Source: Onchidella celtica | Lineage: Eukaryota; Mollusca; Gastropoda; Systellommatophora; Onchidiidae | Assembly (NCBI GenBank): GCA_963931925.1 | Contig: OZ007569.1 | Location: forward strand, 13,262,163-13,326,162 | Direction of reading: 5' to 3' | Length of the DNA: 64,000 bases | In this document: positions 35,516 through 47,922 of the stretch, in pieces | Position numbering within the stretch: the first letter of the stretch is position 1 | How the letters are laid out: each line of letters begins with the position of its first letter | The notes under the pieces: model-generated | The model's input: the letters and a program-made list of their open reading frames with translations, nothing else | Told to the model about the DNA's origin: nothing | The model's database searches: none | Made by a program: the position numbers and the translations under genes

Positions 35516-36785
35516 TTGTACTTGTGTTGTTTTCTATGGCTGACGCTTGTATGCAGAAATCGAAATGACCTCTAGAACAGTCGAATCATTATTAAACTGA
35601 CCATATATACACAACGTGAAGCCAAGGGGCAGAAAAATATACTACTTCTTTTGACCACAATTTGTAATAGATTCGTAAATTCAGATTTAGGTACACACAG
35701 ATGACTGTGAGAAGACTCCAGATGATCAAATTTTCACTTGTGACCAAAACACAAACTAGAGTCGTGACAAACATTTGGCCTATTTGTGAATGACGGGCAG
35801 TTCAAAAGTTCATGGAACAAATATAAAAATGTGCTATCTGGAACTGTTTCATGCCACTTTTTGCAGAACCTGGCACAGTTTTAGTAATCAAATCCAAGTC
35901 TTTGTTGAAAATACGGGCAAATTTACAACAATGTTGAGTCTCCTGGTCATTAGTGTTTTCACTGTGACCTATGGTAAGTCCAACTGATCACAGTCTAATG
36001 TTACAGTATTTGTTATAATCTGATTGTTTTTTTCTTCTCTTTTCATCATTTTAAGTTAGCCAAAATTATCATTTTTATCATACTTGTCCATATTCCCGCT
36101 ACATTAATTTTCAACTGAATGGTTGAGTCTGGTGATAGAGTGGTGAAGTCCATGAATAATTTATCTGACATCAGTTCAGTTTGTCCAAATGCAGAGTTAA
36201 TAAAAGAAAATCCTCTCTGTGTTCTACTGTGATATCTGCACGGCTATTCATATTTAATTTATATTTTTGTTGCTTTTTTCCCGTCCCCCTTTTTGTCACT
36301 AGGTTGTCTCTACGTTCATTCGATATCAGAATTCGTATTTTGTACCCCCACGAATCATTCAGATGGTGATTAAAACTGCAGAATATGAACACAAAACTTC
36401 CTGTAATAAATGTTGCTCAGTGGCGTCTTGACGGTATGGCTGAAGGACTAGAAGAAGCATTGGGCATAAACTCCATGATAAAAAATAAAAAGTATCAGTA
36501 GGTTTTTACTGGGAGTATGATTATTGTTTAACTCTTTGTGTGCCACGAATTTTACCACATTTGCCGATACAGGAATAAAATACTGGGGGAGATGGATGAA
36601 GACTGACTACAGCAACATATTATAATAGAAAGTCAGTTTTCTTTCTTCCCGAAAGAAAATAGCTTGCCATTCTTGTGCACCGATACATCGGCGATTGGCA
36701 CAATGGGGATCAGCGGAAGAACCGATATATAGGTGACTAGCACGTAAAGAGTTAAACCTGTGATATAATAATTCACACCCATTAC
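35516..36785. other. Unrecognised AT-rich DNA
   Basis: No gene, RNA or mobile element could be supported. Short ORFs are random in composition. Confidence 0.4.
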
Positions 36786-36902
36786 ATAAATTTTAGAAAT
36801 TACAGTTACAACATAAATCAGAAACAGTTACAACATAAATCAGAAACAGTTACAACATTTATCAAAGACAGTTATAACTTTCATCAGAAACAGTCACAAC
36901 AA
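36786..36902. repeat. Minisatellite of about 22 bp
   Basis: Five or so tandem copies of ACAGTTACAACATAAATCAGA-like units, the last ones diverged. Confidence 0.8.
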
Positions 36903-36984
36903 ATTTTCAGACTCATACACTCATAAAACGTTTGGTTGCATACACGAGTATGGATCTGGCGGCGCACAAGATGATGACGACAGG

Positions 36985-37272
36985 ATGCTTGCGCACCGAG
37001 CCATTCGCGCCGACGTTCTGTTAGGATTAGTGATAACTGTCCATCCAGCTGTGGCACCAAAAGACAAGATACATCATGGAATTGTCTGTTTTGTCAACTC
37101 GGAGGTACCTGTCCTGACTCCTGTACCACTAAAAGACAAAACACCATGGGATTGCTTGATTTGTCAAGCGGGTTGGGAATGTCCTGATTACTGCACCACC
37201 AAAAGACAAGACACATCATGGCATTGTCTGTTCTAGCTGTCAACTGTGGGGTATCTGTCCTGTCTACTGTAC
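36985..37272. repeat. Minisatellite of about 75-80 bp, left part
   Basis: About three copies of a unit containing ACCACCAAAAGACAAGACAC, CATGG.ATTG, TTGTCAA and TGTCCTGA.TACTG. It continues on the far side of the LTR-like element at 39393-39475. An 83-codon ORF through it is a by-product of the repeat. Confidence 0.75.
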
Positions 37273-39392
37273 TGTGAGAGGATGAACGACTTTCTATTTT
37301 TAATGTGCTTTCATGGTAACTCTGGTGCGTGAGTATTAAAACTATTACCGGGTTTCTGGTAAAAGTAGTCAGCTAGAATTGTAGCAGCAAGTTTCTACTT
37401 TATAATGGTACTAATTTTGTTGTACTTTGATGCACATATCCTATTGAAATAATTAATAAGAGGGTCTCGGATTTAAAGTAAACTATGAGTTAGACGCATG
37501 TTATCCCCGATAATTCCAACCTGGGTCAAATTTATTCAATTATAGCTGGAGGGGACGTTAGAGTAATTTCTGCAGTTTACTGGGATACCTAATTGACTTT
37601 TGTGTGCACCCTTTTAACCGTACTGTAAATTCGATTGTGTTAGGACCCTAACCGGTTATGTTGTCGGGCTGGACTCCATGTCCGAGCCTTTCACTCGTCC
37701 AATTGGACTACGTAATAGCTCTCTCGGACGTCCGCGCTGGCTAATAAATAAGATGCGAGTTCGAGTGGTCAGCACACTCCATCAAAGACGCAGAGACAAG
37801 AGCCGACAGCACAGTGAACCCAGACCAGCAACCCGGGCCCGTAGCAGCTCAGAGGCTTGCCGACGCTTGCCATCGCCACCCCGCCCCATAAGGCATGGAG
37901 CGGTAGCACAGGACCCGGAGAAACTTTGGGTAAGTTGGAGACTATTATATTAGAAGTGACTTTAATTTGCGCACCCCCCCCCCCTTTCTTGGATGCCACG
38001 TAGAGAATGCTGATCTACAGAGACCATTATGAGTCCGGCAATCAACGGTAATTGCCATTGTCATTAGACGTGTAAGATGCGCGATGCAGCGCAGTGTCTT
38101 GATATTGTGACTTTATTGTCAAAGTTAACGTTTGCGGTGCTAGATGATAATGATGGCTCGCTAACCAAGCTATCACGATTTGCTTGTGTGCATATATATA
38201 GTGTGTGTGTAGCATTGCCTTGTTGTGGTAGGCAGTGAGGATTTCCTGACATGTTGATGTGGATGACTTATGTTATAGCGAGCGGCACTACACACTTGAT
38301 TGTATTACGGGTATTTATGTACCTTGCCAGTACCACTATGCTATAGAGAGCAGTGTGATTGTGATTGCGTGTTTAGTGTTTAAGATGTGTAATTAATTAC
38401 ATGTATTGGAGATGTATAATATTAGTTGGGTCTCACATGGGTGAGCCCCAGGATTGTTCTATGTGCGGCGGTGGATGAACAATGTTTCAGTGAGTCTACA
38501 CATGTTGCAATGAGTCTCGCCGACATATATATATATATATCATGTGCATGTATTATAGTTATCCAGATGTATTATGCTTCTATGAGTTTCGTAAGTGTGT
38601 GAAGGGCAGTTTCATTTTAAGGAATGTACACATTACTTTATGTATCTAGTGGTGTGTCATACACATGTTAGCCTGGCGGCATAGCTCCGCGGCTAAGGTC
38701 AAAGGGCATGACCCTTGAGTATCGATTGGGAAGGGAAGTAACCAATACAATAGCCCTGGGGCGGGTTAGTACTAATAATGGGAGTGGGCCTATGAGGATG
38801 GCCTGCATTGGGATGCAGCGTCTGTGTTATGGACGGTCAGTGGGCCATGTTGGCCACTGCGTTATTAAATGGAATGGCCACTCTGGATGTGCTGTACACC
38901 GGCTCAGTGGAGCGAAACTATTGTGTTCTTGCCCCTTCATTTGTTATGTCCTTCATACTTTGATTAGTACATTGGTTTGTGTTGCCAGTGTACTAGGAAA
39001 CTCCTTGTGTATATGATATAGCCACTAGTAGTTGTTATTCATTAACCTTAGCGCTATTTTATTCCATGCATACATATCCAGTTGGTTATTGCTTAAATTC
39101 TATATTATGTTGTTGTTGTTTGATTTAATACTTAATACTATTAATATGTATGTCCACCATTGATTGCCTGATTAATGTTGTCATTATATCCTAACCATAT
39201 TTTCGTCTTTTTCTCTTGTTCCAGCTTATGGCTGGTTGGGCTTTTTTTGTTTGGTAGTGATACCTTTGTTAGGCTCTTTGAATAAATAAGATTGCCAGCA
39301 GAACCCTGTGTTTGTTAATCCTGTGTATCCTTAAGGGAGTTACTATTGAACCCACGCAGTAACCACATTAGCCACTCGTAGTTCACCCAACA
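37273..39392 (+). mobile_element. Long solo-LTR-like element with intron-like signals
   Basis: A 2120-bp TG...CA insertion (TGTGAGAGGATG ... GTTCACCCAACA) in the minisatellite, flanked by GTAC on both sides (37269-37272, 39393-39396). It has a TATA-like box (CTAATAAATAAGATG, about 37741), a strong donor GGG|GTAAGT-like site at 37930, an acceptor CTTTTTCTCTTGTTCCAG at 39224 and an AATAAA at about 39281. This order matches the 19379-26029 element. The 91-codon ORF at 37678-37953 runs across the donor and has no recognised domain. No internal retrotransposon region. Confidence 0.6.
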
Positions 39393-39475
39393 GTACCACC
39401 AAATAAAAGGACAAAACACACCATGGAACTGCCTGATTTGTCAAGCGGGTTGGGAATGTCCTGATTACTGTAAAA
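39393..39475. repeat. Minisatellite of about 75-80 bp, right part
   Basis: Continues the 36985-37272 repeat after the insertion (ACAAAACACACCATGGAACTG, GTTGGGAATGTCCTGATTAC). Confidence 0.75.
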
Positions 39476-40788
39476 CACAGGGAAACCTGTCATTGATTCA
39501 AATCTGAACAGGCAAAACGGGATAAATAGAGATGCAATTTGCATAATGTCTATTGCAGAAAATACCCTGGTTCTTTTGAGACTTTGGTAGAATGAGTGTC
39601 CATGTTATTTTATTCAGAACTGCCTGACATCAGAGGCATTAAATATCAATGATTGTGTGTACACAAGCTTTTACTGAATCTTTCAAGCATGGAACAAACT
39701 TTCGATTGGCTGCACCATCAGAACATATTAATACATATTCTTTTCCATTGTTACCACACCTCCCCAAAAACGTACTAGCCACATTAACGTGCTCATGAAT
39801 AATAGTAATACAGAGATCTAACTCCACCTTTCATGGCAACTGGGATGATCTTATGTGCGTGTACAGGACTCTCCAGTTAGCTTATGGAATACACAATTAC
39901 CAGTAATTTCCCCAAGCAGAAATCGAGGATCGCATGATAAAGTATCGTAGCTCGACTTTTTTTTTTTTCATATAATTGAGGTATTTGGCATTCTTGCAGC
40001 CTTTGATCGGTGCCGTCTTAACGCTTGGGCAGACTGGGCAGTTGCCCCGGGGCTCCAGGGGTTTAGGGGGTCCCATGCAGGCACATTTTTTATTGGTTTT
40101 TGAAACGGGAGAGAAAATCCCGCCGCAGCCTATTGCATCGCCCAGGGGCCCATAGTGATATTAAGACGGCCCTGACCTTGACAGGCCACAGATTGTATTG
40201 ACAGTTGGGGATTAAATGTTGAAAGCCAAATGTCGTACTACTAAGTCCGATAATGAAAGCTATTCCGTTTTTTGCTTCTTTGAAAAATTGGTGAAAAAAC
40301 AAATTACGGCAGTTTACAGCGCAGTCCTCGATTAATTATCTAATTATTTCTTGTCATTTTCCCCTTAGCCTACTATTTATACGAAAGAAAAAGAGGAATT
40401 TGAACTCGATTTTCTCAAAAGTAATGGATCTAGAGTGGGACCACTCTTTTATTCACATACACAATTGAACCCGAGTTTTTTTTTAAACTTTGATTTGAGG
40501 AGGAAATCTATAGGAAAAGACTCGAAACTATCAGTGTTTACATCACGGGGTAGGAAGATTTCTGATCCAGTGAAAGATGGTAAGGTCCTGTACGGGCTCA
40601 TAATTATGGTTAACCCAGTTCTGGGTGAAAAGACACCGTTCCTCTGATCTATTAAAGGGCACATTATCGGATGTACTTTGCCATGCTGTCTCTCAACAAA
40701 AATGACCCTGCCTATAGACGGAAGGCAAAGAAACACTGTTCAATATCCAGGAAGTATCGACATTTTCTTACAAGCTTAAAACATACAG
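39476..40788. other. Unrecognised DNA apart from one MITE-like element
   Basis: AT-rich, no gene seen. It includes the inverted-repeat element at 40009-40177. Confidence 0.4.
40009..40177. mobile_element. MITE-like inverted-repeat element (GCCGTCTTAA ends)
   Basis: About 170 bp with ends GGTGCCGTCTTAACGC and TTAAGACGGCCCTGACC in inverted orientation. The inner arms are GC-rich and also complementary (GGGCAGTTGCCCCGGGGC versus GCCCAGGGGCCC). No coding capacity. Target duplication not clear. Confidence 0.55.
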
Positions 40789-41685
40789 TGTAACAGGACG
40801 GGGCGAGCGGTCTCCCTAGCTATCTCACACAGTCAAACATAGAACAAAACTATCAGGTTATGAGAGGACACCAATTTTATTAAAAAGAAAAGAAAAAAAC
40901 AAATCAAATAATAAACACAATACAATTCACAATAAGCACACTACAATAAACCAGGACAATAAACCACAATACAATAAACACAAGACAATAAACCACAATA
41001 AACGCAAGACAATAAACCCAACCGATAGGCGCGGTGAATTAGCCAAAGGAATTCACACTTGCTACATTAAAGCTTGCACTTCACCAATCCCTTGAAATAT
41101 TTATAAGTTCTTTTTAGTCAGGACAGAATAAGATGTCCTGCTGTCTTGAAGACTTGGGTGGAACTGACTGACCCACGCTATCATCTAGGCGTCACCCAAA
41201 ACGCGCAACCCATTTACTCCCTTACAGTTCACTAAGTGCAAATTCTAACAAAAAATATAACAAGTACAAACATTTTTAGAAACTACCCTCCTGCTCGTGT
41301 ATGTTCTAAATACACTATCTTAATAAAATATTACTTAACAAGATAAATACCAAACAAAACCTACAATGTAGTGATACATAACAAGATTCCACCTATGGAA
41401 CCAGAGATGGTCACTTAAATTGACCAATCCTGGACAATAGAAACAACGCTAAGATCATGGTTTAAAAATTGGCGCAGTGAGTACATCAGTTGGGAATGTT
41501 ACTCAACACTACATGACTCATGTCAAGTGCGCGATCAACAAAAAGGGGAGATGATCTATGGTTTCTGTGTGGTTACTTCCCCTTGACCACTCTAGTGGTC
41601 CAGCTAGTCAAAATAAACAGCTTTATCCCCCTTTCACCACAGCGAGCTATAACTCAGCGCTGTTATGGTTCACCCCATTACACAA
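40789..41685 (-). mobile_element. Intron-less copy of the 19379-26029 LTR-type element, truncated
   Basis: On the minus strand this matches about 20838-21496 joined to 25822-26029. Shared blocks include TAATGGGGTGAACC, CCAACTGATGTACTCACTGC, the CACCCAAGTCTTCAAGACAG block, GCGCCTATCGGTTGGGTTTA, AATAAA and the end CGTCCTGTTACA. The 4.3-kb intron is missing exactly at its GT-AG borders (junction 41033/41034). Similarity ends near 41685. The copy retains sequence beyond the poly(A) signal to the LTR end, which fits LTR-type replication better than LINE-driven retrocopying. Confidence 0.75.
40915..41025. repeat. AATAAAC-rich degenerate tandem tract
   Basis: Short repeats of ACAATAAACCACAATA type within the element, longer here than in the copy near 25850-25900. 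Confidence 0.6.
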
Positions 41686-41689
41686 GGAA

Positions 41690-42660
41690 GTGTATTCTGT
41701 GCCTGAGCAAGGCCTTGGTTTCTCTCTAAATTTTGACCTTTAGGTACATGTACTTGAAAATTTGTTGGCATGACGACCCAAGGGCAACAGCAGATTGTAC
41801 CAAAAATTAAATGACATATTCTTAAATGTCTTTACGACAATGCGAACTCACGGGGGGGGGGGGGGGGGGTGAATACTGGCATTATATTTCTCAGAAATAC
41901 ATATCTCTTGCTTGTATAACTATGTATACCCAATGTTTCTCGTTCATAACACAAATGCACATCGGCAAACACCATTCACAAACACAGCCAAGCATATAAT
42001 AAAATAAATGTCACATGGTATAACTGATATACATTCTATATCTAGATCTAGATTTAGAGAAGCCATCATTTTTTGTAAGCTTTGAAAGTTAAATGATATT
42101 TCTAATGTGCCTTTTCCTGTAGAATCTGAAAAAAATCCACTCGTTTCTTCATTGCACTTGCTACACATACACCATGTAAACATCGATAGCTGTTCGTAAA
42201 TCGATCATTTAGTTCTTCTGTTCTTGCTGTCCAGATTCACAACATCAAAGGCCACAGAGTTTCGTCTCTTGCTGAGACTTTTTCACTGATCAAGCATTTT
42301 TCAGACATTGGTTGCCGCCTCTGACCACCTGTGTTGGCACTTGCAGATATGAGCCCCCCCCCCCCCCCATGATTGACTACAGGAGAGAACCAGCATTGTT
42401 GTTATTGCTGTTAGTATTATTCTTGTTGTTCAGTATGTTTGTCTTTCACGTGAGCACTTGTTGTAACTCCACTACCTGTTGAAGCTATGAACGAGGAGAA
42501 TTTTACCAAGTCTTGTACAGCAAAAAGAACCACATAGGCCCAGGTTACTTCCCTCTTCAGATGCGAAATTGTAGCAACAGGAAGAAATAGGTCAGGTAAG
42601 CACCGACAAACTGGGGGAGGAGAGTGTCCAGAAGAGAAATTGTAGTCAGTTCTGAAATCC
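41690..42660. other. Unrecognised DNA with G- and C-runs
   Basis: Contains an uninterrupted G-run of 18 at about 41852-41869 and a C-run near 42355-42368. No gene seen. Confidence 0.4.
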
Positions 42661-42662
42661 AG

Positions 42663-42972
42663 TCATCCATTTGTCCTTCCCTCCATCTGTTCATCCATGC
42701 ATGCATGCATGCATGCATCCATCTATCCATTCATCCATCCATCCATCCATTCATCCACCCATCTATCTATCCATCCATCCACCCACCCACCCATCCATCC
42801 TTCCATCCATCCATCCATCCATCCTCCCATCCGCCCGTCGTCCATCCATCCATTCATCCATTCATCCATACATCCACCAGACCGTCCGTCCATCCATCCG
42901 TCAGTCCGTCCGCCCGCCCGTCCATCCATCCATCCATCCACCCATCCATATATCCATCCATCCATCCACCTG
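42663..42972. repeat. CCAT/GGAT tetranucleotide microsatellite
   Basis: About 310 bp of (CATC)n with many single-base variants (CCGT, CCAC, CCTT). Long ORFs in several frames here are products of the repeat, not genes. Confidence 0.95.
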
Positions 42973-43689
42973 TCTAGTAGCAGGTCAGCAATTTACACAA
43001 TTATCTATTAATTTGTTTTTTTGTAACTTACCGTCAACAAAACTTCTTTGGTTATGACCAATAGATCCATAACTGATGCTCCGAGAGTAGTTCCAGTCAG
43101 TTTCGATAGGAACAACTGAACCTGATGATGCGTAAACAGAAAATTAGTTTCGCTACTGGAACAGATCGGCAATCTTTTGTGCCAGCATCATGGGTAATAA
43201 AATGCCGCGGTAGAAAACTTTCTTTCTCTTTTTCTTTTATACAAAAATTTAGACAATCTGCAAGTAAAAGTCATGACCATTTCTCGCCAAAGTCAAAATC
43301 GTTTTTTTTTTTTTTTTCAATTCTTAAATTTGAATCAGAATCTGTATACAAATCTGCTTGACCACTTCACAGTCGTGCGCCACTCTCCCGTACTGTCACT
43401 ATTCACTTCTAGATTCTGAATTCAGTTACAGAATCACTTTTTAAAAAATACACAGACATGTCATGACAGTGACTGTACCAGAGCTAGAAACCAAAGGGTT
43501 GGGGTGGAGGTGAAGCTCGGGAATACCTGAAGTGCTTGTGACATATCAGCCCCACTGGTTTCCATTGTAAACAAAACTTGTAGAGGTGCATGCGCCTGAA
43601 AAATACAAAGACACATGTATAAGTTCAATATAGGTTGTGTGTGTGTGTGTGTGTTTTTTTTTTCTTCTTTGTTTCATTTTCTGCTCTGA

Positions 43690-44120
43690 TAAACCCATCA
43701 TAGAGATACCATATATAAATGTCCAGACTGATAAAATCCCCATAGAGAAATCATAGGTACATGTCCAGACGGATACAATCCCGATAAATATACCATAAAT
43801 GCATGTTCAGACTGATACAATCTCCAAGAGACCTCCATTGATACAGGTCCATATTGATACAATCCCCATAGAGATGTTATACATGCCCAGATTGATACAA
43901 TCCCCAGATAGATAACATAGATACATGTCCAGATTGATATACTCCCTACAGAGTTATCACAGATACATGTCCAGACCGATACAATCCCCAAGAGATAACA
44001 TAGATACATGTTCAGACTGATGCAATCCTCATAGAGATATAGATATAATATAGGTCCAGATTGATACAAGCCCCATAAAGATATCATAGATACATGGCCA
44101 GACTGATACAGTCCCCATAG
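43690..44120. repeat. 42-bp minisatellite, block 1
   Basis: About ten copies of a 42-bp unit, for example CATAGAGATATCATAGATAC followed by ATGTCCAGACTGATACAATC and CC. Because 42 is divisible by 3, the minus strand stays open (43698-44201) and would encode a 14-residue repeat around SLWGLYQSGHVSMI. No start context or homology argues for a real protein. Confidence 0.85.
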
Positions 44121-44534
44121 ACATATCGCATGCCTACAATGAACAGAGTGTAGATCGAAAATTTTAGATTTTTTTGTTTTTTGAATAAAATAAACCAGCA
44201 AAGAACGATCTACATTTTGGTACCGTCCTCATTATTGTATGTTGTTAAATGGTGGAGATCTCGACACCTTTATGATTTCACCTATATCACATTTTGAGGA
44301 TGAACATCGTGTATCTTGAGATGCATGGTTTTCATCGCACGGGCACCAGCGCTTTCCACTAGACCACAGAGAATGAATATCGTGCAGCTCAAGATGTATG
44401 ATGTTCATCTTATGGCTTACTGGCTGCATTGGTAACTGCTTATGTTATGAATGCACAGGGGCCAATGGCCGGCAATAGCAATAGGCTGAGGCCCTCGAGA
44501 GACAAAGATCTCTGCCCTTGTTTAATGTGAATGT
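44121..44534. other. Non-repeat spacer within the 42-bp minisatellite
   Basis: Interrupts the minisatellite. On the minus strand near 44370 there is a tRNA-like head (GTGGTCTAGTGGAAAGCGC) with no good B box, possibly a degraded SINE. No gene seen. Confidence 0.35.
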
Positions 44535-44839
44535 GTCGTAGAAACGTGGGTCGGACCGATACAATCCCCATAGAGATATCATAGATCCATGCTCAGACTG
44601 ATACAATCCCCATAGAGATATCATAGACACATGACCAGACTGATAAAATCCCAATGGAGATACCATAGTTATAATAATATGTCCAGGCTGATACATCCCA
44701 CTATAGAGACATCATAGATGCATGTTCAGATTGATACACCCCCACCATAGAGACATCATAGATATATGTTTAAATCGATACACCCATCATAGAGACTCTT
44801 GGACAAGTATGTCCTAACTAATACACTAATCCTAGAGAC
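44535..44839. repeat. 42-bp minisatellite, block 2
   Basis: About seven more copies of the same unit, more diverged to the right, interrupted at 44840 by a solo LTR. Confidence 0.8.
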
Positions 44840-46086
44840 TGTCAAGAACAGATTTAATTCATAAATGTTTCCACTGACTAAATTTTTGTGAGAGAGCAGT
44901 GAGTAATTTTTACAAACGTAATTATTGTGCGAGCCAGCATAACGTGGTCTCGTAAACAATTTGTTTTGAACAGTTTTTTTCCTAAAAGATAGACAGAAGG
45001 TGTGGGGAAGGATAGACGGACAGCGTAGGTGTGCATGACTGAGCACTTTTTATATCTCGTGTTTTGAACTAGGTCTAGTAGAGAGGGAAGGGGTGAGTAG
45101 GAATTAAATGTTATTGAGATGTCTGTTGCCGTACAGAAAATCCGTGATCCAGAGTAAAAGCTCGGGGTTTTGAACATGTTAAGAATTTATTGCTATAAAA
45201 TTACATTTTATTGTCTTGAGTGATTCGACCTTTGATGTCGACCCAAGGTCGTTGCGTAGGGCTGTTACTTAAAATAACTCAGTTCGGCAGCTGAGCTAGA
45301 AGTGGTTGCACCAATCACAATCCAGGAATTAGACGGTAAGCTGCAGATGCAGTCCAGTATTTAAGGCCATACAGAACTTAGTTCTGGGCCACATGTAGAC
45401 AATCCATTTACGAGGTGGACGGCGAGCTCTCAGCCAGATGAGAAGTCATAGAGACGCAGCGATTGAGCTGATATGTACAGTGATGGAGCATTGTCAGAAA
45501 TCTACGCTCCTGAGCCCAAGCCTACTTGTTTGAGCATTAAACCCACAGCGCTAATATCAACAGCCCTCACATTGTGAGGGCCGAATGGTGAGCTAAAGAT
45601 TTTAATTCCATGCTGAATTTACAGCCACCTACACATGTAGACTGTTGACCAGTACTGCCAGACCACATGCATTTCCCGCGACCACGTGTGAACTACACCA
45701 GAGCGCGCCTGGCAGAGACGCTATATAAATATGTTTTAGTATGAAGAGAGATAGAACTTTAAACCTTACAGGATCCGTCGCCCTCGGGCGCGGATTCTTT
45801 TGAATGTAAATTTATTGTGACTTAGATAACTTCATATTACATTGCCTTAAGTACTTCATAGTTGCTCCTCAGCTTAGTTGAGCATTTTCAGTTGCTATTG
45901 TATTCGTTATCTATTGTATATTTTATCTTTGAATTTGTTAGATATATAAACTTTGCAGTCTGTTACTCAAATTGATTTATTTAGTTTTTAGAGTGAAAGT
46001 TGTTTATTTGTTGTTGTTTTTTTGTGCTCGTGTGATTGGGAAGCGGACCTCTTGATCTATATTCCCCAAAATCCCGATCCGCGACA
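44840..46086 (+). mobile_element. Solo LTR in the 42-bp minisatellite
   Basis: A 1247-bp insertion starting TGTCAAGAACAG and ending CCCGATCCGCGACA, with a perfect 5-bp duplication GAGAC (44835-44839, 46087-46091). A TATA-like box CCAGTATTTAAGGCC near 45355 gives plus orientation. A block near 44930-45010 is distantly similar to the start of the element at 19379 (around 19480-19530), so the two may be related families. No coding content. Confidence 0.85.
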
Positions 46087-46165
46087 GAGACATCATAGGT
46101 ACGTGCCAGGGCTGATACTCCCACCAAAGAGACATCATAGATACATAGTCAGACACGTGAACGTA
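46087..46165. repeat. 42-bp minisatellite, block 3
   Basis: Two final units (AGACATCATAGATACATAGTC) continuing block 2 after the LTR. Confidence 0.75.
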
Positions 46166-46230
46166 ATGTAAATCTGCAAATTATATCACTTACAAATGTC
46201 GGTTTAAAATAGTATTGTCGCCATGTCAAC

Positions 46231-46732
46231 TGTCACGAGCGAGTGAGCGAGGGTCAATAAGTGCGGGGAAGGGGACTTGAAGCGTGCGTGTTGTGAGTGA
46301 GTTGAGGCTTAGGTGAGGCAAGATCTGAGTAGTCAGATCACTGCAAGCCGAAAAGTCCAAGGGGACAGACGTGAAGAGAGCAGTCGGGAGTTTGTTGTGT
46401 ATTCCAGTGATGACTGGTAGGTTGAACTATAAGGATTGATAATTATGATGATTGATGTACTATATTCTCCTATGACCATGATGTAAATAAGTTATATGTG
46501 AGGAATGTGAAAGTCATTGATTACTACGTATAGAGATGTGCGCAATGAGCGATAGATGTAAGTTAGGATCATGGATTCGTAGCGAGTCTGAGTACTGTGT
46601 AATACGGTGGAGGTGTGTTACCGTAGAGAAGTGCAGATGTGTGGTGAGTGAAATGTGGACTGTTGTGTGTACACTTGATGGGTCGTAATGAGTGGTGAAG
46701 TGGATAGTAATTGTATGGTGTTATAGAGATGT
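46231..46732 (+). repeat. 5' LTR remnant
   Basis: TGTCACGAGCGAGTGAGCG through GTTATAGAGATGT, matching 47923-48424. The remaining about 524 bp of this LTR are lost in the internal deletion. Confidence 0.9.
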
Positions 46733-47540
46733 CGTGTCATTCTTTGACGATATAGCGTGTCATACGTCGTCATGGTCTGAACATATTCAGACACTAACAG
46801 TAATTTTTAAACGATTGCGTCATTTTGGTTTAACTGCTAAACCCGCAAAGATGTATTTGGCATGTCCAGAAATAGTATTCTTAGGACATCTCGTGGGTAG
46901 AGGTATTCAGAGACCTAAAATAACAAAAATTGAGAAATTAGTAGGGTTGCAAATCCCTAAGACAAAGAAACAAGTGAGAAGCTTAGTGGGAATTCTAAAT
47001 TATTACAGGAAGTTCATTCCGAACTTTTCCTCTTTGTCATCTCCTCTTACTGACCTTACTAAGAAGGGACAGCCCGATAAGGTCCAGTGGACGTCTGTAT
47101 GTCAGACAGCATTTGATAAATTGGTGACAGCATTGTCATCGTCACCCATTCTGATGTTGCCAGATTTTCGATCTAAATTTATCCTCAGAACAGATGCATC
47201 GGACTCTGGTGTCGGCGCTTGTCTTCTACAGGAAAAGAACGAATATTTCCATCCTGTGTGCTATGTCAGTCGTAAATTATTACAGAGAGAAAGAAGATAT
47301 TCTGTAATAGAGCGGGAGTGTCTTGCCATTGTGTGGTCCGTCCAGAAATTAGGACGTTATCTGATGGGACGAGAAATCTGCATCCAGACAGACCACAAGC
47401 CACTAACGTTCTTATCTAAGAATCGTTCGTCTAGCCCTCGCTTATCTAGATTGGCATTGGCTTTACAGCCGTATACGTTCGTCATTCAACCGATTCCAGG
47501 AACCAGCAATCATATCGCCGACTACCTTAGTCGAGCCTAG
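46733..47540 (+). pseudogene. gypsy-type reverse transcriptase (C-terminal part) plus RNase H
   Basis: Open frame fused to the LTR. It starts inside RT at the catalytic box (SFFDDIACHTSSW, where family members have a Y/F-x-DD box). RT continues with PAKMYLACPEIVFLGHLVG, the connection domain (KKQVRSLVGILNYYRKFIPN) and RNase H with its catalytic Asp/Glu positions (RTDASDSGVGACLL, SVIERECLAIVWSVQK, IQTDHKPLTFLSK). It ends HIADYLSRA-stop, directly after RNase H. No integrase follows. An ATG at 46692 lies in the LTR and is not the native start. It cannot be functional without the missing N-terminal RT, protease and integrase. Confidence 0.9.
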
Positions 47541-47922
47541 GTGAAGATTTCAGTGGCTTGCACATCAGAGGACAGGAACATTCGAGGCACAGACAGAACA
47601 ACGAAGAGTCGCAAAGTGTGCACGATTGAAAACGTGATGTCATTGAAAATTGGGAAACATATGAACATTGACAGTCATCTGTGTGAACGATGCGTCGATC
47701 TTAAAATATTGCCAGTATAAATTTTATATGAGGAATGGTTGATAGGTTGAGTGATTCTGATTCTGTATTAGGTATTATGTTTTCCCCTGATTTCGGTATC
47801 AATATGTGCTATGGGCATGAGTAGGTCATTTTTACGTAAATATCGCTCGCTCTCACTCGTTGACAATTATCTTGATGCGATTTTGAAATTAATTGCATTA
47901 ATTTTTTTGGGGTGGGGGATGA

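Noticed and set aside
38670..38720. tRNA-like head (GGCATAGCTCCGCGGCTAAG) inside the LTR-like element
   Set aside because: No B box and no tail or second copy in the window.
42624..43057. Three overlapping ORFs of 104-128 codons rich in Ile-His-Pro-Ser
   Set aside because: They are translations of the CCAT microsatellite in three frames.
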